From Poecilobothrus nobilitatus (taxonomy: Eukaryota > Arthropoda > Insecta > Diptera > Dolichopodidae), in contig OX352774.1 of NCBI GenBank assembly GCA_947095535.1, positions 214,756,965 to 214,820,964 on the forward strand: DNA of 64,000 nt. The letters are read 5' to 3'. The notes under the pieces were generated by a model. It was not told the origin of the DNA. It saw only the letters and a list, made by a program, of their open reading frames with translations, and made no database searches. The stretch's first letter is position 1. Every line of letters begins with the position of its first letter. Positions 25,671-36,603 of this stretch are shown here, one piece after another. Position numbers and translations under genes: made by a program.

Positions 25671-25810
25671 TTTCTTATAAATATATTCACACTATATTCC
25701 TAGAACGACGATGCGATTTCGTTTTACCGGTAAAAGAAAAATATCGTTGAAAATAATATATCGTTGTTGTTGATGTCATTGTCATTCAGTGTGAATATAT
25801 TCATAAGAAA
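25671..25810. mobile_element. MITE-like element, 140 bp with 23-bp terminal inverted repeats
   Basis: The ends (25671-25693 and 25788-25810) are inverted copies with a single mismatch, starting TTTCTTAT and ending TATATTCACACT. The interior contains GACGATGCGATTTCG, TTTTACCGGTAAAA (palindrome) and ATCGTTGTTGTTG, richer in G/C than its surroundings. It is too short to encode a protein, so it would have moved by a transposase supplied elsewhere. No convincing target duplication. Confidence 0.65.
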
Positions 25811-27339
25811 TTTAATAAATAACATAAATAAAAGTCAACACAATATGATGTCATCAACGCAATAATAATATATTGTATCTTCACAAAAAGCTCAAAATAT
25901 TTCTAACAGAAGAAATTATTCGAAAATGTCATAATATTGCTCTGCTAGAATTCTGTATATAAATCTGTCTAAGAAAGATTCATATTTACTGAAATAAATG
26001 TTATTTAATTTTTATGTAGAGTTTAAAAAATAAAAAATAATAATTTAAAAAAAAAAATAGATTGTAAAACCGAACAAAAAATCTTAAAATTATTTTGAAA
26101 GTTATTTCTTTTCATCTTTTCATCATGAAAATTTGAACGTTTCGATTAATATTTATCTTTTAATAAAAAAAATTCAGGATCCAGAGGTAGAGCACCAACT
26201 TCAAATAACTTTAAAATTTTAAGAACAAGGACTTATGGTTAGGTACTGTAAAAAAATCTTCTAAAAAAATTTTTTTTTTTAAAAATCAAAGTTAAAATAC
26301 AAAAAAATTTTAGAAAACGAATGTTAAAGTTCAATTTCTAACCAAGCCAGCAAAAAAAATTTACTTTGACATTTTACCTGTTTTTTTAAATATAATGCGG
26401 TAAGTACACGATTTTACAATTTATAATTTTTACTTTTAAGTTGATCAAAATTAAAATTTTTTTAACTAATATAAAATAATTTAAAACAAAAACCATATAA
26501 CATTTCAGTTTATAAAAATTTCTCCTCCAAAGAAAAAACCAAAAAACCAAGACCTGAAATCAAGAACGTTAATAAATTTTTTGATTTCAGCACTTGATTT
26601 CTTCAAGTTCAAAAACTTTTTAAATAATGTACAAAATTCAATAGAACTTCAAATACTTTTCAATAAACTTTTACTATCAAACAATATAAATAGGTATACT
26701 TCATATTATATACTACGTACATACTTATATACATATATATATTATATAATATCATTAACATTTATACAGTATAAACAAAAAAGTTTTTACATAAAAAAGT
26801 TGATCAAATTTAAATTTTCTCTTGTTGTCAACAAATCGAGTAAAAGAAAACACGATTAAAAAAAAATCAATTTGTTTACTTATTTAATCGTCCTAGATTT
26901 TATTGTGCCTCACATTCCTCTCTTACTATAAGTATTAAAAAAAAACATTCTAAAACGATTAGATTTTGTTATTTTTTTAATTTTGTAAAAAATTTATTTA
27001 ATTTACCAAAAGAAATTTTATTAAACAGTTGTTATTTTTCTTAATTTTGTATCTTTTGAATTTGTATCTTTTTGAATTTGAAAATTGAATTTACTACCAA
27101 TTGACTGCCTTAATGCCAATTTAAATATAAAAATTTTTCTTTAAAAAAATCACTTTTGGAGCATATTAATTTCCTTTAATGCTCTTTAAATGTTATTTAT
27201 TTATTTATTTTATTCTGATCTATTGCTGTTTATTATAGAAGATACCCGCCTCCTCCTTATATAAAATTGTATATTTTTTAAAAATATATCAAAGGAAGAA
27301 AATTAGCTTTTGCTTCTCTAATCAAAAGAATGGAAAAAA
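25811..27339. other. Gene-free A/T-rich sequence
   Basis: A 92-codon plus-strand frame at 26581-26859 is mostly Ile, Tyr, Asn, Lys, Leu and Phe, with no acceptor/donor logic or domain, and is judged chance. Confidence 0.45.
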
Positions 27340-27951
27340 CGAGAAAGAGAGTAGAGTTGACTATGTCAATTCTAAGATATCCGTATCAACATTTTTATGC
27401 CATTTAAATAAAATTTAATCATCTTTAAGAAAATTAAAAATATTCGATATTTAGGAAATTTTGGAGTTGTATAAACTAATCGACTCCTTAGCGCTAAACT
27501 ATAATCAAAATATTGCCAAAAAAGTTAATCATCTTTTATGATATGACCCAAGCCTTTTATATTAGACTAACCAAATTTTAAAGAAGTCGTTAATATAAAA
27601 GCTATCTTCTTTTAGGAAAACTTTAATTATCCATCTTAAATAAATATTGAGTTATGCTTCATATTTCAAAAGAAGTTCTTCGACAACTACAGGAACCTTT
27701 TGCGTTAGACAACTGAAATTACAAATGTTGTCAAGATAAAACTCAACATTTTTTGATGCAATTTTAGATACCTACCTTTATTAAACACTAAGTTATTCTC
27801 TTAGAAAACTCGAATTCGTCGGTCGATCTTGTGCCATTTCAATAGATAAACTGAGCTTTATATAAAAATGAAATAGTAAGAATTTGATAATCCCTGTCTA
27901 AAACGTAATAGAAAATTTATTATACCCTTAAACTATGTTCATACGAGAATA
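27340..27951 (+). repeat. Repeat family B, copy 2
   Basis: Same head (ACGAGAAAGAGAGTAGAGTTGACTA in part, near-palindrome at 27356-27370, then AAGATATCCGTATCAAC), TTTGGAGTTGTATAA, several AACCTTTTGCGTTAGAC-like internal repeats and a tail CCCTTAAACTATGTTCATACG that matches the tail of copy 3. This gives the family a consensus length near 600 bp. Confidence 0.68.
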
Positions 27952-28485
27952 AAAAAAAAAGAGAAATCTTCAAGTATTCTTAGAATGTAGAATCAGAATT
28001 TGATTAAGTGATTGTAGCAAATTTGATCTAAAATATTATCCTTATAATAAGATAATTTATTTAAAATATGTTAAGGTAAGTAAATTTATATTAAAATCTC
28101 CCAGGATAACAGAGTTTTCATAATTTGGGTATATTCATCAATTTTTTGAATTAAAACATTATGATTAAGTTATGAGATTTTTATACCGCAATAAGGAATA
28201 CATGAATATCCCAACCATATGATTCAATTAAAAATTTCAGATCATACGTAAGCTGCGTATATTTAGATATATGTATGTAGCAAATTAATTTTTTTTTTTT
28301 TTTGCATTCATGGTTGTCAAGCTCTGTAAAATTAATTATACTTAAATTGTCCACAAAGAATTTATTTGGTGCATCCATTTTTGATTACAAGTAATAAGTT
28401 ATTTAAAAAATAATGAGTTAGAAAGAGAAGACCGAGCTTTATGAAATTTATGTTAAAAAGAGAATTTCTAATTAGTTTTAAATTT
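27952..28485. other. Gene-free; possible old coding remnant on the minus strand
   Basis: A 65-codon minus-strand frame at 28181-28378 (starting MDAPNKFFVDNLSIINFTEL) has a more protein-like composition than most background frames. It is split by a run of lysine codons from a 15-base A/T homopolymer. I cannot assign a family, and it may be a decayed transposon gene or chance. Confidence 0.25.
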
Positions 28486-28500
28486 AAATATACCTAGATA

Positions 28501-28585
28501 TTGGCCCACATCCGAAAGGAAAAGGGCCCTACCCTTCGGGGCATATTTATTATACCCCGTAAAGGAATAAATAAAAAAAAAAAAA
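28501..28585 (+). mobile_element. 85-bp retroposon 3' end flanked by a 15-bp duplication
   Basis: The insert starts TTGGCCCACATCCGAAAGGA, contains paired GGGCCC/CCCTTCGGGG-type blocks and ends AATAAATA plus a poly-A tail. It lies between AAATATACCTAGATA (28486-28500) and AAATATACCTAGGTA (28586-28600), a 15-bp direct repeat with one mismatch. The poly-A tail and duplication show retroposition. The TGGCCCACAT start recalls the tail of the jockey-like element at 54785-55332, so it may be an extremely 5'-truncated LINE. Confidence 0.72.
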
Positions 28586-28914
28586 AAATATACCTAGGTA
28601 TCGTTTTACTCGTAAAAATATTTGACATATCAATAGAAGTCATTTTTGTTTTATTTATTTTTCAAATTAATATTTAAACGTTTAGGAAAAGTAATTTTAA
28701 AACAAAATAATAAAAATTATTAAAGTTAGTATAAAATAATGTTGTGAAACCATATTGTATATTATTAATAAAATTATATATATGCAAAAATACAAATACA
28801 TAGTTTTATATTTTTTATTACTTATATAATTATGTGCATAGTTATGTATAGATTGTTTAAGTTTTGCTAATATATGATTTAATAGCTGAACTACATAGTT
28901 CTAATGAGTTTCAA

Positions 28915-29300
28915 TCGATTTTCCTACCATTTCCAGTCGTATTTTAAAGATTTTAACCATATTTTCATATTAATTTTGCTGTTTCAGTAACAGCTGAATA
29001 TTTTCCTTAAAAACTGGAATTTTAGCAATGAAAAGGAGTTATAGTGTAGAGGACTATAATAATTATAAATATAAAAACGAAATCCGAAACTCATAGCTCA
29101 ATTTTATCGCCTGAAAATGCATTTTGAAATTAACAATTCTTTAAAACGATTTTTCTACCATTTCCAGTCATTTTTAACCATTAACCATATTTTCATATCC
29201 CTTAATATATTTCCGTTAAATTATTGGAATTTTAACCACGAAAAGAAGTTTTTGTGTAGAGGACCATATTTCTAAATATAGAAACGAAATCCGAAATGGA
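28915..29300 (+). repeat. Diverged tandem duplication, period about 231 bp
   Basis: Unit 1 (28915-29091) and unit 2 (29147-29300) share CGATTTTTCTACCATTTCCAG, TTAACCATATTTTCATAT, GAAAAGAAGTTTTTGTGTAG-like and AAACGAAATCCGAAA in the same order. (Unit 1 differs by scattered substitutions.) No coding frame. Confidence 0.65.
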
Positions 29301-30000
29301 TAGACGAGGGCTTATACGCCGTATTTACATTACTTTTTATATTACTTTTTACATTTTTTAGCCTTCAATATTATACAAAAATATTTTAATACTTCTGTGT
29401 ATATAAGTATAACTTTTCTGTTGCACCATCTGCCAAATTTTTTGCTACTAAAAATTTGAATTAAAATATTCTTCGTTAAAATAACATTGATGAAGTGGTT
29501 GCTTACTTTTAGAGCAAAAAGTAGCCATTGCTGAAATATTACACAATATATAATTTCAACAGGTATTTATTTCACCAAAAACTAAATCTGTATAATATTA
29601 AGCACAACAACTATTATATATATATTATCTGTATAGTACTTTACACTAACTATCTGTATAGTAAGTACACAACAACTATTGAAGATATTATATATAGGTA
29701 GTTTGTAAAATCAATTCATTCATTGGAATCTGTGTCGTATACATTTTAGTAACTTCACACTCACACTTACTCCATGTGAGTTTTTTGTAAACACTTTTAA
29801 AGTGTGTTTTCTATGATTTAGAAGTCATTGTTTGTAAAAATTTTTATATTCAATTTTTCCTTACAGATTTTTACAAATTTTTACCAACCTTAATTGAATA
29901 AGTTCACCAGATAGAAATTCTTAATAAATTTGTTAAAGAAACTTGATTCTATTGAAGTTTTGCGTTTTAATGTGATTTCAGAACATTTAAACAATTTTTT
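29301..30000. other. Gene-free A/T-rich sequence
   Basis: Contains a local duplication of CACAACAACTATT and ATCTGTATAGTA around 29600-29690. Nothing else recognised. Confidence 0.45.
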
Positions 30001-30235
30001 TTAAATTTTTTTTCCTAAGGGAGGTGGGAATCTTCCAAAGACACCAATAATTCCCCCTTGGTAGTGTCAGATTCTTACTGACTAAACCCATCTCCCTCTT
30101 TCGCCAATATAATGGAATAAAATCCCTACCTGCTAACGCAGTATATTGGGTAAGTAGTAGGGACAGGAAAGGATAGGACAAGGATGCGAAAACATTGGCG
30201 TTGAGAATGGGACTGTAAGAGATCAATGAATGACC
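30001..30235 (+). repeat. Unclassified interspersed repeat, copy 2 (less decayed)
   Basis: Contains GGGAGGTGGGAATCTTCC, CCTTGGTAGTGTCAGATTC, TACTGACTAAACCCATCTCC and AATGGAATAAAATCCC. The same blocks in decayed form are at 10838-10985. The minus strand is open for 79 codons (reading ...REMGLVSKNLTLPRG...), but no protein family is recognised and the frame is more likely repeat sequence than a gene. Confidence 0.5.
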
Positions 30236-30494
30236 GCATATTATTATTACTATTTTGCTAACTAGTGACTATAGACATTAACAATTACAAGATGCAGTAG
30301 TATATAAGACATTCCCGCATTAGATAATAATTGAAAGCAACTATTATTATGGATATTAGTATTTATTATTAATATTATTACTATTTGCTAGAGTGTCAAA
30401 GCCATCAGTGGATTACAACGAGCAATATAAGTTGTATAACACCTTCTGTATATTATAACCAAAGATAGCAGCACTGTAGTAGCTAGTATTATCT

Positions 30495-30575
30495 AATTCA
30501 TTGTGTAGTGGTTAAGCCGCCAGCCTTTCAATCGCAGGGTCTTGGGTTCAAACCCCGATCAGGTCATATAAATAA
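30495..30575 (+). mobile_element. tRNA-like SINE head, distinct family
   Basis: Contains GTGTAGTGGTTAAGCC (A-box-like), an anticodon-arm-like CCTTTCAAT and TTGGGTTCAAACCCCGA, a good T-arm with five-base stem and B box (30545-30555). The bases where the acceptor stem should be do not pair, so this is not a functional tRNA gene. Most likely it is the head of a tRNA-derived SINE with an A/T-rich body. The end is uncertain. Confidence 0.55.
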
Positions 30576-32406
30576 TATGTAGTAATTTTTTATCGTAATA
30601 ATAAATAATAATGTAATAGCTTAAAACTTAACTTAAAATTGAGTTACAAATAAACGATATTTGTTATTAAAAAATCGTACTAAATAAAAAAAATGCCTCG
30701 AAATATAAATAACAGCAACAAAATAAAATAAAATTCATAATAAACTGGATTTTTTATAAGTTGATTGATAATTTATTTTAAAAAGAATATTAATTAGAAC
30801 CAAGTCTTAATAGACTTTTCTTTTTTATCTTATTTATCAATTAATTATATTTCGATATACAATGAAAATTTTAATTTAAACAAATGAAAAAAAATACTTT
30901 ACCATATTCAGATCTCAAGATTTCACAGGACAATTTCGATTTTGAATATTTTAAAATCAATAGATTTTTATAATTATAGCATCATACTTCGTGAGTCCAT
31001 GTGGCATCAATTAAATAAAATTAATATTTAAAAATACCAAAAAAAAATATAAAAAAAAAAATAAGCAAAGCAATAAATTCATTAAATTTATAGTTATTTA
31101 GTATCTTAAGATACTTATTTGGAAATAAAAAAGTTTTAATTAATGATTAAATATTTTAATCATTAATACGAATTAATGATTAAATATTTTTTCTTAAAAT
31201 TCAAATTTCAATTAAAATTAAATTAAGTGTTCACAAAATAATAAATTATAATTTATATTTCAGATAATATTTAATATGATTATCTAAACACAATTTGAAT
31301 AAAAACTTCTCACCATTTTTTATAAACTGACATTTAACTGACATTTTAATTTTAAACATATTTGTCAAGTTCTTTTTTTTTTTTAATGCATTTTTCTGCT
31401 ACATATAAGAACTGTATATGGCCACCTGTTCATATATAACGGAACTCTTTCACATCCCGTAATTATGAAACAAAAACAAAATCAAGAGAAAGATTTTAAA
31501 ATTATGTATCAATCATTCGAGAAAAAGACTAAATGACTGACTAAATCTTCTGTGTTTTCTTTCAGATTTAAAAACTCAAAACTCAATTCTACAAAATTAC
31601 AGATTTGAGTTTTAATTACTTTTGTTTTTTAAGTTAATTTAATTATTTTTACTTTTTATGTTTGTACGTAAAAAAGTAATAAAAATATTAGTTTTCAATT
31701 AAAAATTTTTAACACTATTCATAAATATTTATTAATTATTATTTTTACATAATTAATTTTTACATTCTCGTATGTATACGTTTGTATCTACAAATAAGGA
31801 AAGTATTGAAATCGTGAAAAAAAATTTAATTCGAGATTAGGCATAGAATATAATATTATTTCGATATATATATAGATTTTAGTTCCTGTTCGAAAATATT
31901 ATATTTAAAAAAACTTATATAATATTGATAAGTGACTCAAAAGCGCATTACTGACTGACTCATTTCGGCATACTGAATTTTTACAAGAATAAAGGGTTAG
32001 TTAGAAGAATGAAAGTCATTCGAAAATTATAAAGTTTTTTGAATAGTTTTGATAAGGATAATAAAATGATAAGATATTGACAGATCAAAATAATAAGATA
32101 TTGACACATAACAGAAATCGAGAATCGAAAAACTCGAAATTATTCTCTAATATGATACTCAATTGCCGTTACATAATATATTTAAAAGAAAGTCAAGGGA
32201 AGAATATTATACATTTCAGTTGATTTTATTTTTTTACTCAAAACTAATTTTATTAATTTAAGCTAATATAAAAATTTGTTATATTACTTTAGTTTTAAAA
32301 AGAATTAACTTTGTTAAATTTAATTTTATTTTTATGTTTTTTTAACTGTAATAAACGAAATGCAATTAAAAAAAATTTTACACAGCAAAAATTTTAATTT
32401 TTCAAA
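30576..32406. other. Upstream flank of the OBP gene, no gene seen
   Basis: A/T-rich with a local ATTAATGATTAAATATTTT duplication near 31139-31190. No further exon with an OBP-like cysteine pattern was found. Confidence 0.45.
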
Positions 32407-32411
32407 TCAGT
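32407..32411 (+). promoter_or_regulatory. Possible arthropod initiator (TCAGT) for the OBP gene
   Basis: TCAGT sits about 39 bp before the OBP start codon, a plausible 5' UTR length. An A/T-rich TATA-like stretch lies around 32364-32380, but such stretches are everywhere in this window, so this is a weak inference. Confidence 0.22.
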
Positions 32412-32447
32412 TTTAGTCTTGTAAATCAAAAGTCATATACAATAAAG

Positions 32448-32504
32448 ATGAAAAATGTAAGAATATTTCTTATAATATTATACTTCTGCTTTTTCGTAAA
32501 TATG
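32448..32504 (+). other. OBP coding exon 1 (signal peptide)
   Basis: Nineteen codons from ATG at 32448: basic K2 and R5, then a hydrophobic core (IFLIILYFCFF). The frame meets a stop soon after the proposed donor ATG|GTATAT at 32505, as expected if it is intron. A second donor, TTC|GTAAAT at 32496, is also in phase 0 and would shorten the protein by three residues. Exon 2 also begins in phase 0, so both joins keep the frame. Confidence 0.82.
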
Positions 32505-32945
32505 GTATATATACTATAAAATCTTAGATTCTAGTTTTTTTAATAATTTAAGATTTTAATAATTTAAAAATGATTTCTTTTTTTTTTTTTGAATTTATAG
32601 AAAATTAAAGCATATGATAAAATAAAACTAAAAATCATAATGCATGTATTAGAATGTGCTCCAGTCTTTGGATTATCTAAAGAAGAATTAGAGAAATTTT
32701 TACTTAAAAAATTTGATGATCCATCAAAAGCTCAACAATGTTTAGCTCAATGTGTTTTAAAACAATCTAATTTTCTTGTTAATGGTCGTGTTAATACAAA
32801 ACAAATTTCTGATGTATTATTAAAGGATTATTCACAAGAATATATTAATCTAATTATTGATGCATGTTCACATAAAGAAGTTAAAAATGATTGTGCAACC
32901 GCATTTGATTTATTTCAATGTTATAAAAAATTTTTAATAGATTAG
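32448..32945 (+). CDS. Odorant-binding protein, classic six-cysteine type (two coding exons)
   Basis: Secreted carrier of small hydrophobic ligands, a PBP/GOBP-family protein expected in the sensillum lymph or other extracellular fluid. I join exon 1 (32448-32504) to exon 2 (32601-32945), giving 133 residues, a normal OBP length. Exon 1 encodes a signal peptide, MKNVRIFLIILYFCFFVNM. Exon 2 opens after a T-rich tract ending TTTATAG and holds all six cysteines with spacing C1-X27-C2-X3-C3-X37-C4-X8-C5-X8-C6, the classic OBP pattern; in the spliced protein they fall near residues 38, 66, 70, 108, 117 and 126. The protein stops seven residues after C6 (YKKFLID). Family knowledge: the pairs C1-C3, C2-C5 and C4-C6 form disulphides and hold six helices around a ligand pocket. 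The methionine at 32640 lies inside exon 2, and starting there would lose the signal peptide. No second OBP is visible nearby, so this copy appears solitary within the window. Ligand and tissue cannot be read from sequence. Confidence 0.93.
32505..32600 (+). other. OBP intron 1, 96 bp, phase 0
   Basis: GT at 32505 and AG at 32599-32600. A long T tract (about 32577-32590) lies just before the acceptor. An in-frame TAG ends exactly at the acceptor, so the exon 2 frame cannot extend upstream without splicing. A short intron just after the signal peptide is common in insect OBP genes. Confidence 0.8.
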
Positions 32946-33151
32946 TTTATTAAATATATGAATTCTTTAAAACAATAATGCTTGTTTTTAAAGTTTTGAA
33001 AATTTTTTAATGAAAAATAATTGCTTACATTCTTTTAGAAATATACTGATTTTCATTTAATGAATATTCTGGATAGAGTTAAATGTATTTTCAAAATGTA
33101 TTTAAATGTATTTTGAAAATTTTATGGAAAAAATTAATTGCATCATGAAAG

Positions 33152-33157
33152 AATAAA
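33152..33157 (+). terminator. Candidate polyadenylation signal AATAAA of the OBP gene
   Basis: AATAAA about 207 bp after the OBP stop codon, with another at 33178-33183. This is the first canonical hexamer I see after the stop. The hexamer is frequent by chance at this base composition, so only position supports it. Confidence 0.35.
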
Positions 33158-33487
33158 AATAATTGAAAATGAAGTTGAATAAATTAAAGCTAGAAAACTA
33201 TTATGCTATAAATATTATCATCCCTTCAAATTACCCCTAGTCCATCAAAATTAAAATAAATACTTCCAATATACCAGTAAATAATTTATTTACAGAAGGA
33301 TTTAAAATAAACAAAGAAGAAAATAAAAGAAATAAAACAAAAGATAATAGTAGCCGTATGATTTTTTTCTTAAATTTTTCAGAATATCAGAAAATATTAC
33401 GTCTTGTAATCGGTTATATTATAATTTATAAACTTGTGCTATTAGTTTCTATGTTTCATAGTTTTCTAAATTTCTAACTTTATATTT

Positions 33488-34057
33488 ATACCCGTACAAT
33501 AAGTATCGGGTATAATAAAATTACTCCTTCATTTGTAACACCTCGAAATAAGCGAGCTAGATATACCTTCAAAGGTATGGATCGGATCAGAATCAAATTC
33601 TGAGTCGATTAAGCCATGTCCGTCCGTCCGTCAGCACGCTAACTCAAAAACTAAGAAAGCTAGAATCTTGAAAGTTGCACAAAATATTCTGGGAGCAATT
33701 TGTAGGTTCCCTATTCGGATAGCTCCCGAACAACTAACTTTTAGATCTCCACAATTTTTTTGAAATAGAGCCATAACATTTTAACTGCTGATAGATATCA
33801 AAAAACTATTAATTTTATGATAATATTAATTTTTCTGTAGTCCCACCCGTTAAGGAGCTACAGCCCCCCAAAGTTTAAAAAATCTCTATATTTAAATTGT
33901 TATAACACAAGCTCTATAAAATATATCTTCAATATGAAAATTCCAAACGCACCTATGATTGAGCTTTACAAACATGTATATAATAAATATATGCTTGTGC
34001 TATACGGTGTCTTAATTTACCGTTATGCGAAACTGAATTGTTGCAAAATTCTTAGAA
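33488..34057 (-). repeat. Repeat family A, copy 1 (GACG run and terminal hairpin)
   Basis: Reverse-complement partner of 56845-57683. Its end is a hairpin, ATACCCG (33488-33494) with CGGGTAT (33507-33513). Inward come GTTACAAATGAAGGAGTAA-like, AGCGAGCTAGATATACC, a CCGTCCGTCCGTC run (the GACG microsatellite) and CAGCACGCTAACTCAAAAAC. The other end fades around ACCGTTATGCGAAAC at 34020-34057. No coding capacity is seen. The terminal hairpin and internal GACG run recall non-autonomous Helentron/DINE-type elements, but that classification is an inference. Confidence 0.82.
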
Positions 34058-36406
34058 CTCTAAACATAAATAAAATGTTAATATTGTGGTTTCCTAAGTG
34101 ATATCGAGATAATGGAGGCTGAAAATCATAACACACAATTTATAGACAATCATATAATTTGTAATAAGAACAAATTTTATGAAGCTGTTCATATGTGATA
34201 AAAATCAGATTTTTTTTTTTAAGTTAATAAAAAGTTGTAAGTATGTGTCAGTTTTTCTATAAAATATCCTTTCTATAAAATATCCTTATTCAAAACGGTG
34301 AGTAAAATGTAAGAGGACATCATATGCAGAATCATATTTAATAGACCAAATAACGTTTTTTTTTTAAATTACATTATTAGATCCTAAGGATAAGGAGTTG
34401 AACTACTTTTTATTAAACTCATCATTATTCATAGCATTCTTTATAATGGAGTTATTTGCTTTTTTCAATCTCTCTTAAAAAATATTACATTTTTTATTAA
34501 TAAAATAAAGTTAATTTTATATTCAATCTTTGATATTTTCAAACTCAATCTTATTTAAAATTATTGTTATAAGAATTTTAATATTAAATTTAATAAAAAC
34601 ATTTTTAAGCAATATTATTAAAGATATTTTGAAAAATTTAATTTATATCGAAAAAAATATTCATCTAAATCCTTAATTTCTAATAAAGTTCCTTAATTTC
34701 TTATATTCTTAATACAATCTATCTCTTGAGTAATAAAAAAAAAATTATAACCCATATCTAAAGATTATTAATTTCTACTTAATATTCTAAATACGAATCA
34801 CTAATTTATCAAAACAAAAAAAAAAAAGAAGTTAAATGTTCTTAAATATTCAAGAAAAAAAAAATCTAATTATACCGATTTCTTCAACTTTCCTTTATTA
34901 ATACCAATTTAATAATAATTACATGTACATGCATAATAAAAAATATTTTTTTCTTTCTATAATTTCATAATATTTTCCCTCTTAGTATTCGCGCCCTTAT
35001 TTCCATTACATGATTTTATTGTTTATATTATGTCTCAAAATAAATTTCTTATTATTATATATTTCATTGGAACTTAGAGTCTAGATAAAACAATGGTTCC
35101 TGTATTAAATTCTTTAAAAAAAAGTTAGTATTAAAATTACCATATCTACCATATAAAACAAATTAACATATCTATACACATTATATAAACATATCTATTA
35201 TACACATAAGACTTTCTAACTTTAATATATTCCTTCTTTAGTCCTGCATTGTTCGAAGTTTTCAAATATAAATATATTTTGTTATTGATTTCTCTTTGTT
35301 TTTTGACTAAATGTATGCTACACATTGTTAAAATAATATCAATCTTTATTAACGGTCAATTTAAGAAAATTATGTTATGGATAAAATCTTCAACAATCAA
35401 TTGTTTGATTTTTTCTGTACTACTGTCCACTAAACTTTTTCTTGACTAACAGAAGATATTACATACTTCTGTGATAAAATGCTAGAAAAGGTTCTGGTTA
35501 CTCTTAAGAAATTTAAATACCTTTTGACATACTATAGAAAAGATATCATTTACATTAACAATATATAAACGATTAGATAAAAGACGTCTAGACTTGTTAA
35601 TGTTTTGTTTTTAAATGTTTGTATTATACTCATACCAATATTAATTCAATTATTTTGAGACTAATAATCCTTTAAAAAGTCTTATTTTTGTTTTGAAATG
35701 GTAAAATTATAATAAGTACAATTACCAAAATATTTCAATGATCTGCCAAGCCACAAAACCAAAAAAGAAAATGTTAATCCTAAAACCATATATCGATTAA
35801 TAAGTTAATATCTATAAGATTAAGAATACGATTTTTTTTTGTTTTGTTTTTTTTTGTTATGGAGAAAGTAAAACTTTTTTGTACATATTTTTGGTCTTTT
35901 TTTTGATTTTATTTATATTATTTTAATTTTATTTCAGAAAAGTTTTTTTTTTTGATTTAAGGTGTTTCAGTTACTGATGTGAACTTCAAAACCTTCATTA
36001 AATGTTAAGATTTATGTGTCAAGTTTTGATTTAGGTTTGTATCTATTTTCAAATTTTGTTTTTACTGTATTTATGACGAAAAAAACAGGACATGAATATT
36101 GATTTTTTTTGATAATAAAAAAAATGTTTGTAGCTTTAATATTAAATTAAATTGAATTATTTTAACCTAAATTTGTAAGCCAATTAATTTTCCATCTATA
36201 CAATTTTTGTTCTTTCTAAAGTCTGAAAATCAGAAAATCAAAAATCATACAATCTCTTAGTTATTAAATCTAATATTTTGGGATAAAATGATGACTCCAC
36301 AATTAATTAAGTAATGTTAGTCAGTGATTAAAATAACTGTATAATGATATAATCGATTCTATTTCCATTTAGACTCGATTCACAACCAATAATCTAGAAT
36401 CAATTT
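34058..36406. other. Gene-free A/T-rich sequence
   Basis: A 66-codon frame at 35249-35449 has no recognisable domain. No repeats noted other than homopolymers. Confidence 0.45.
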
Positions 36407-36421
36407 CCGTTATTTTCTTAT

Positions 36422-36603
36422 TTTTATTTATTTATATACAGGTACCGTGGTACACAAATGTACCAGGTAGCTATAACCCCTGTTTCCTGGTAGAAATGTG
36501 GGGTATACAAGATATTATGTGATATATTAAGTATTTATATATTGCGATATATGAATTTTTTTTTTTTTGTATTATAATTATTGTGTCCAGCCGGGAATCG
36601 AAC
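36422..36603 (-). mobile_element. 5'-truncated tRNA-derived SINE with perfect 15-bp target-site duplication
   Basis: The minus strand begins with a tRNA T-arm/B box, GGGTTCGATTCCCGGC, then an A/T-rich body, a GGTACA/TGTACC hairpin around 36442-36470, and an A-rich tail (AAATAAATAAAAAT). The insert sits between perfect copies of CCGTTATTTTCTTAT at 36407-36421 and 36604-36618. The A box is missing, so the element was truncated on insertion. Its body differs from the SINE family at 6686-6875. Confidence 0.75.

Noticed and set aside
26581..26859. 92-codon plus-strand frame
   Set aside because: Composition (Ile, Tyr, Asn, Phe, Lys) matches A/T background. No motif, splice logic or conserved domain.
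29987..30226. 79-codon minus-strand frame with mixed composition
   Set aside because: It coincides with a repeat that is also at 10838-10985, where the frame is broken. No family recognised.
30495..30575. Possible tRNA gene
   Set aside because: The T-arm is good but the acceptor stem does not pair and the anticodon stem is poor, so it is better read as a SINE head.
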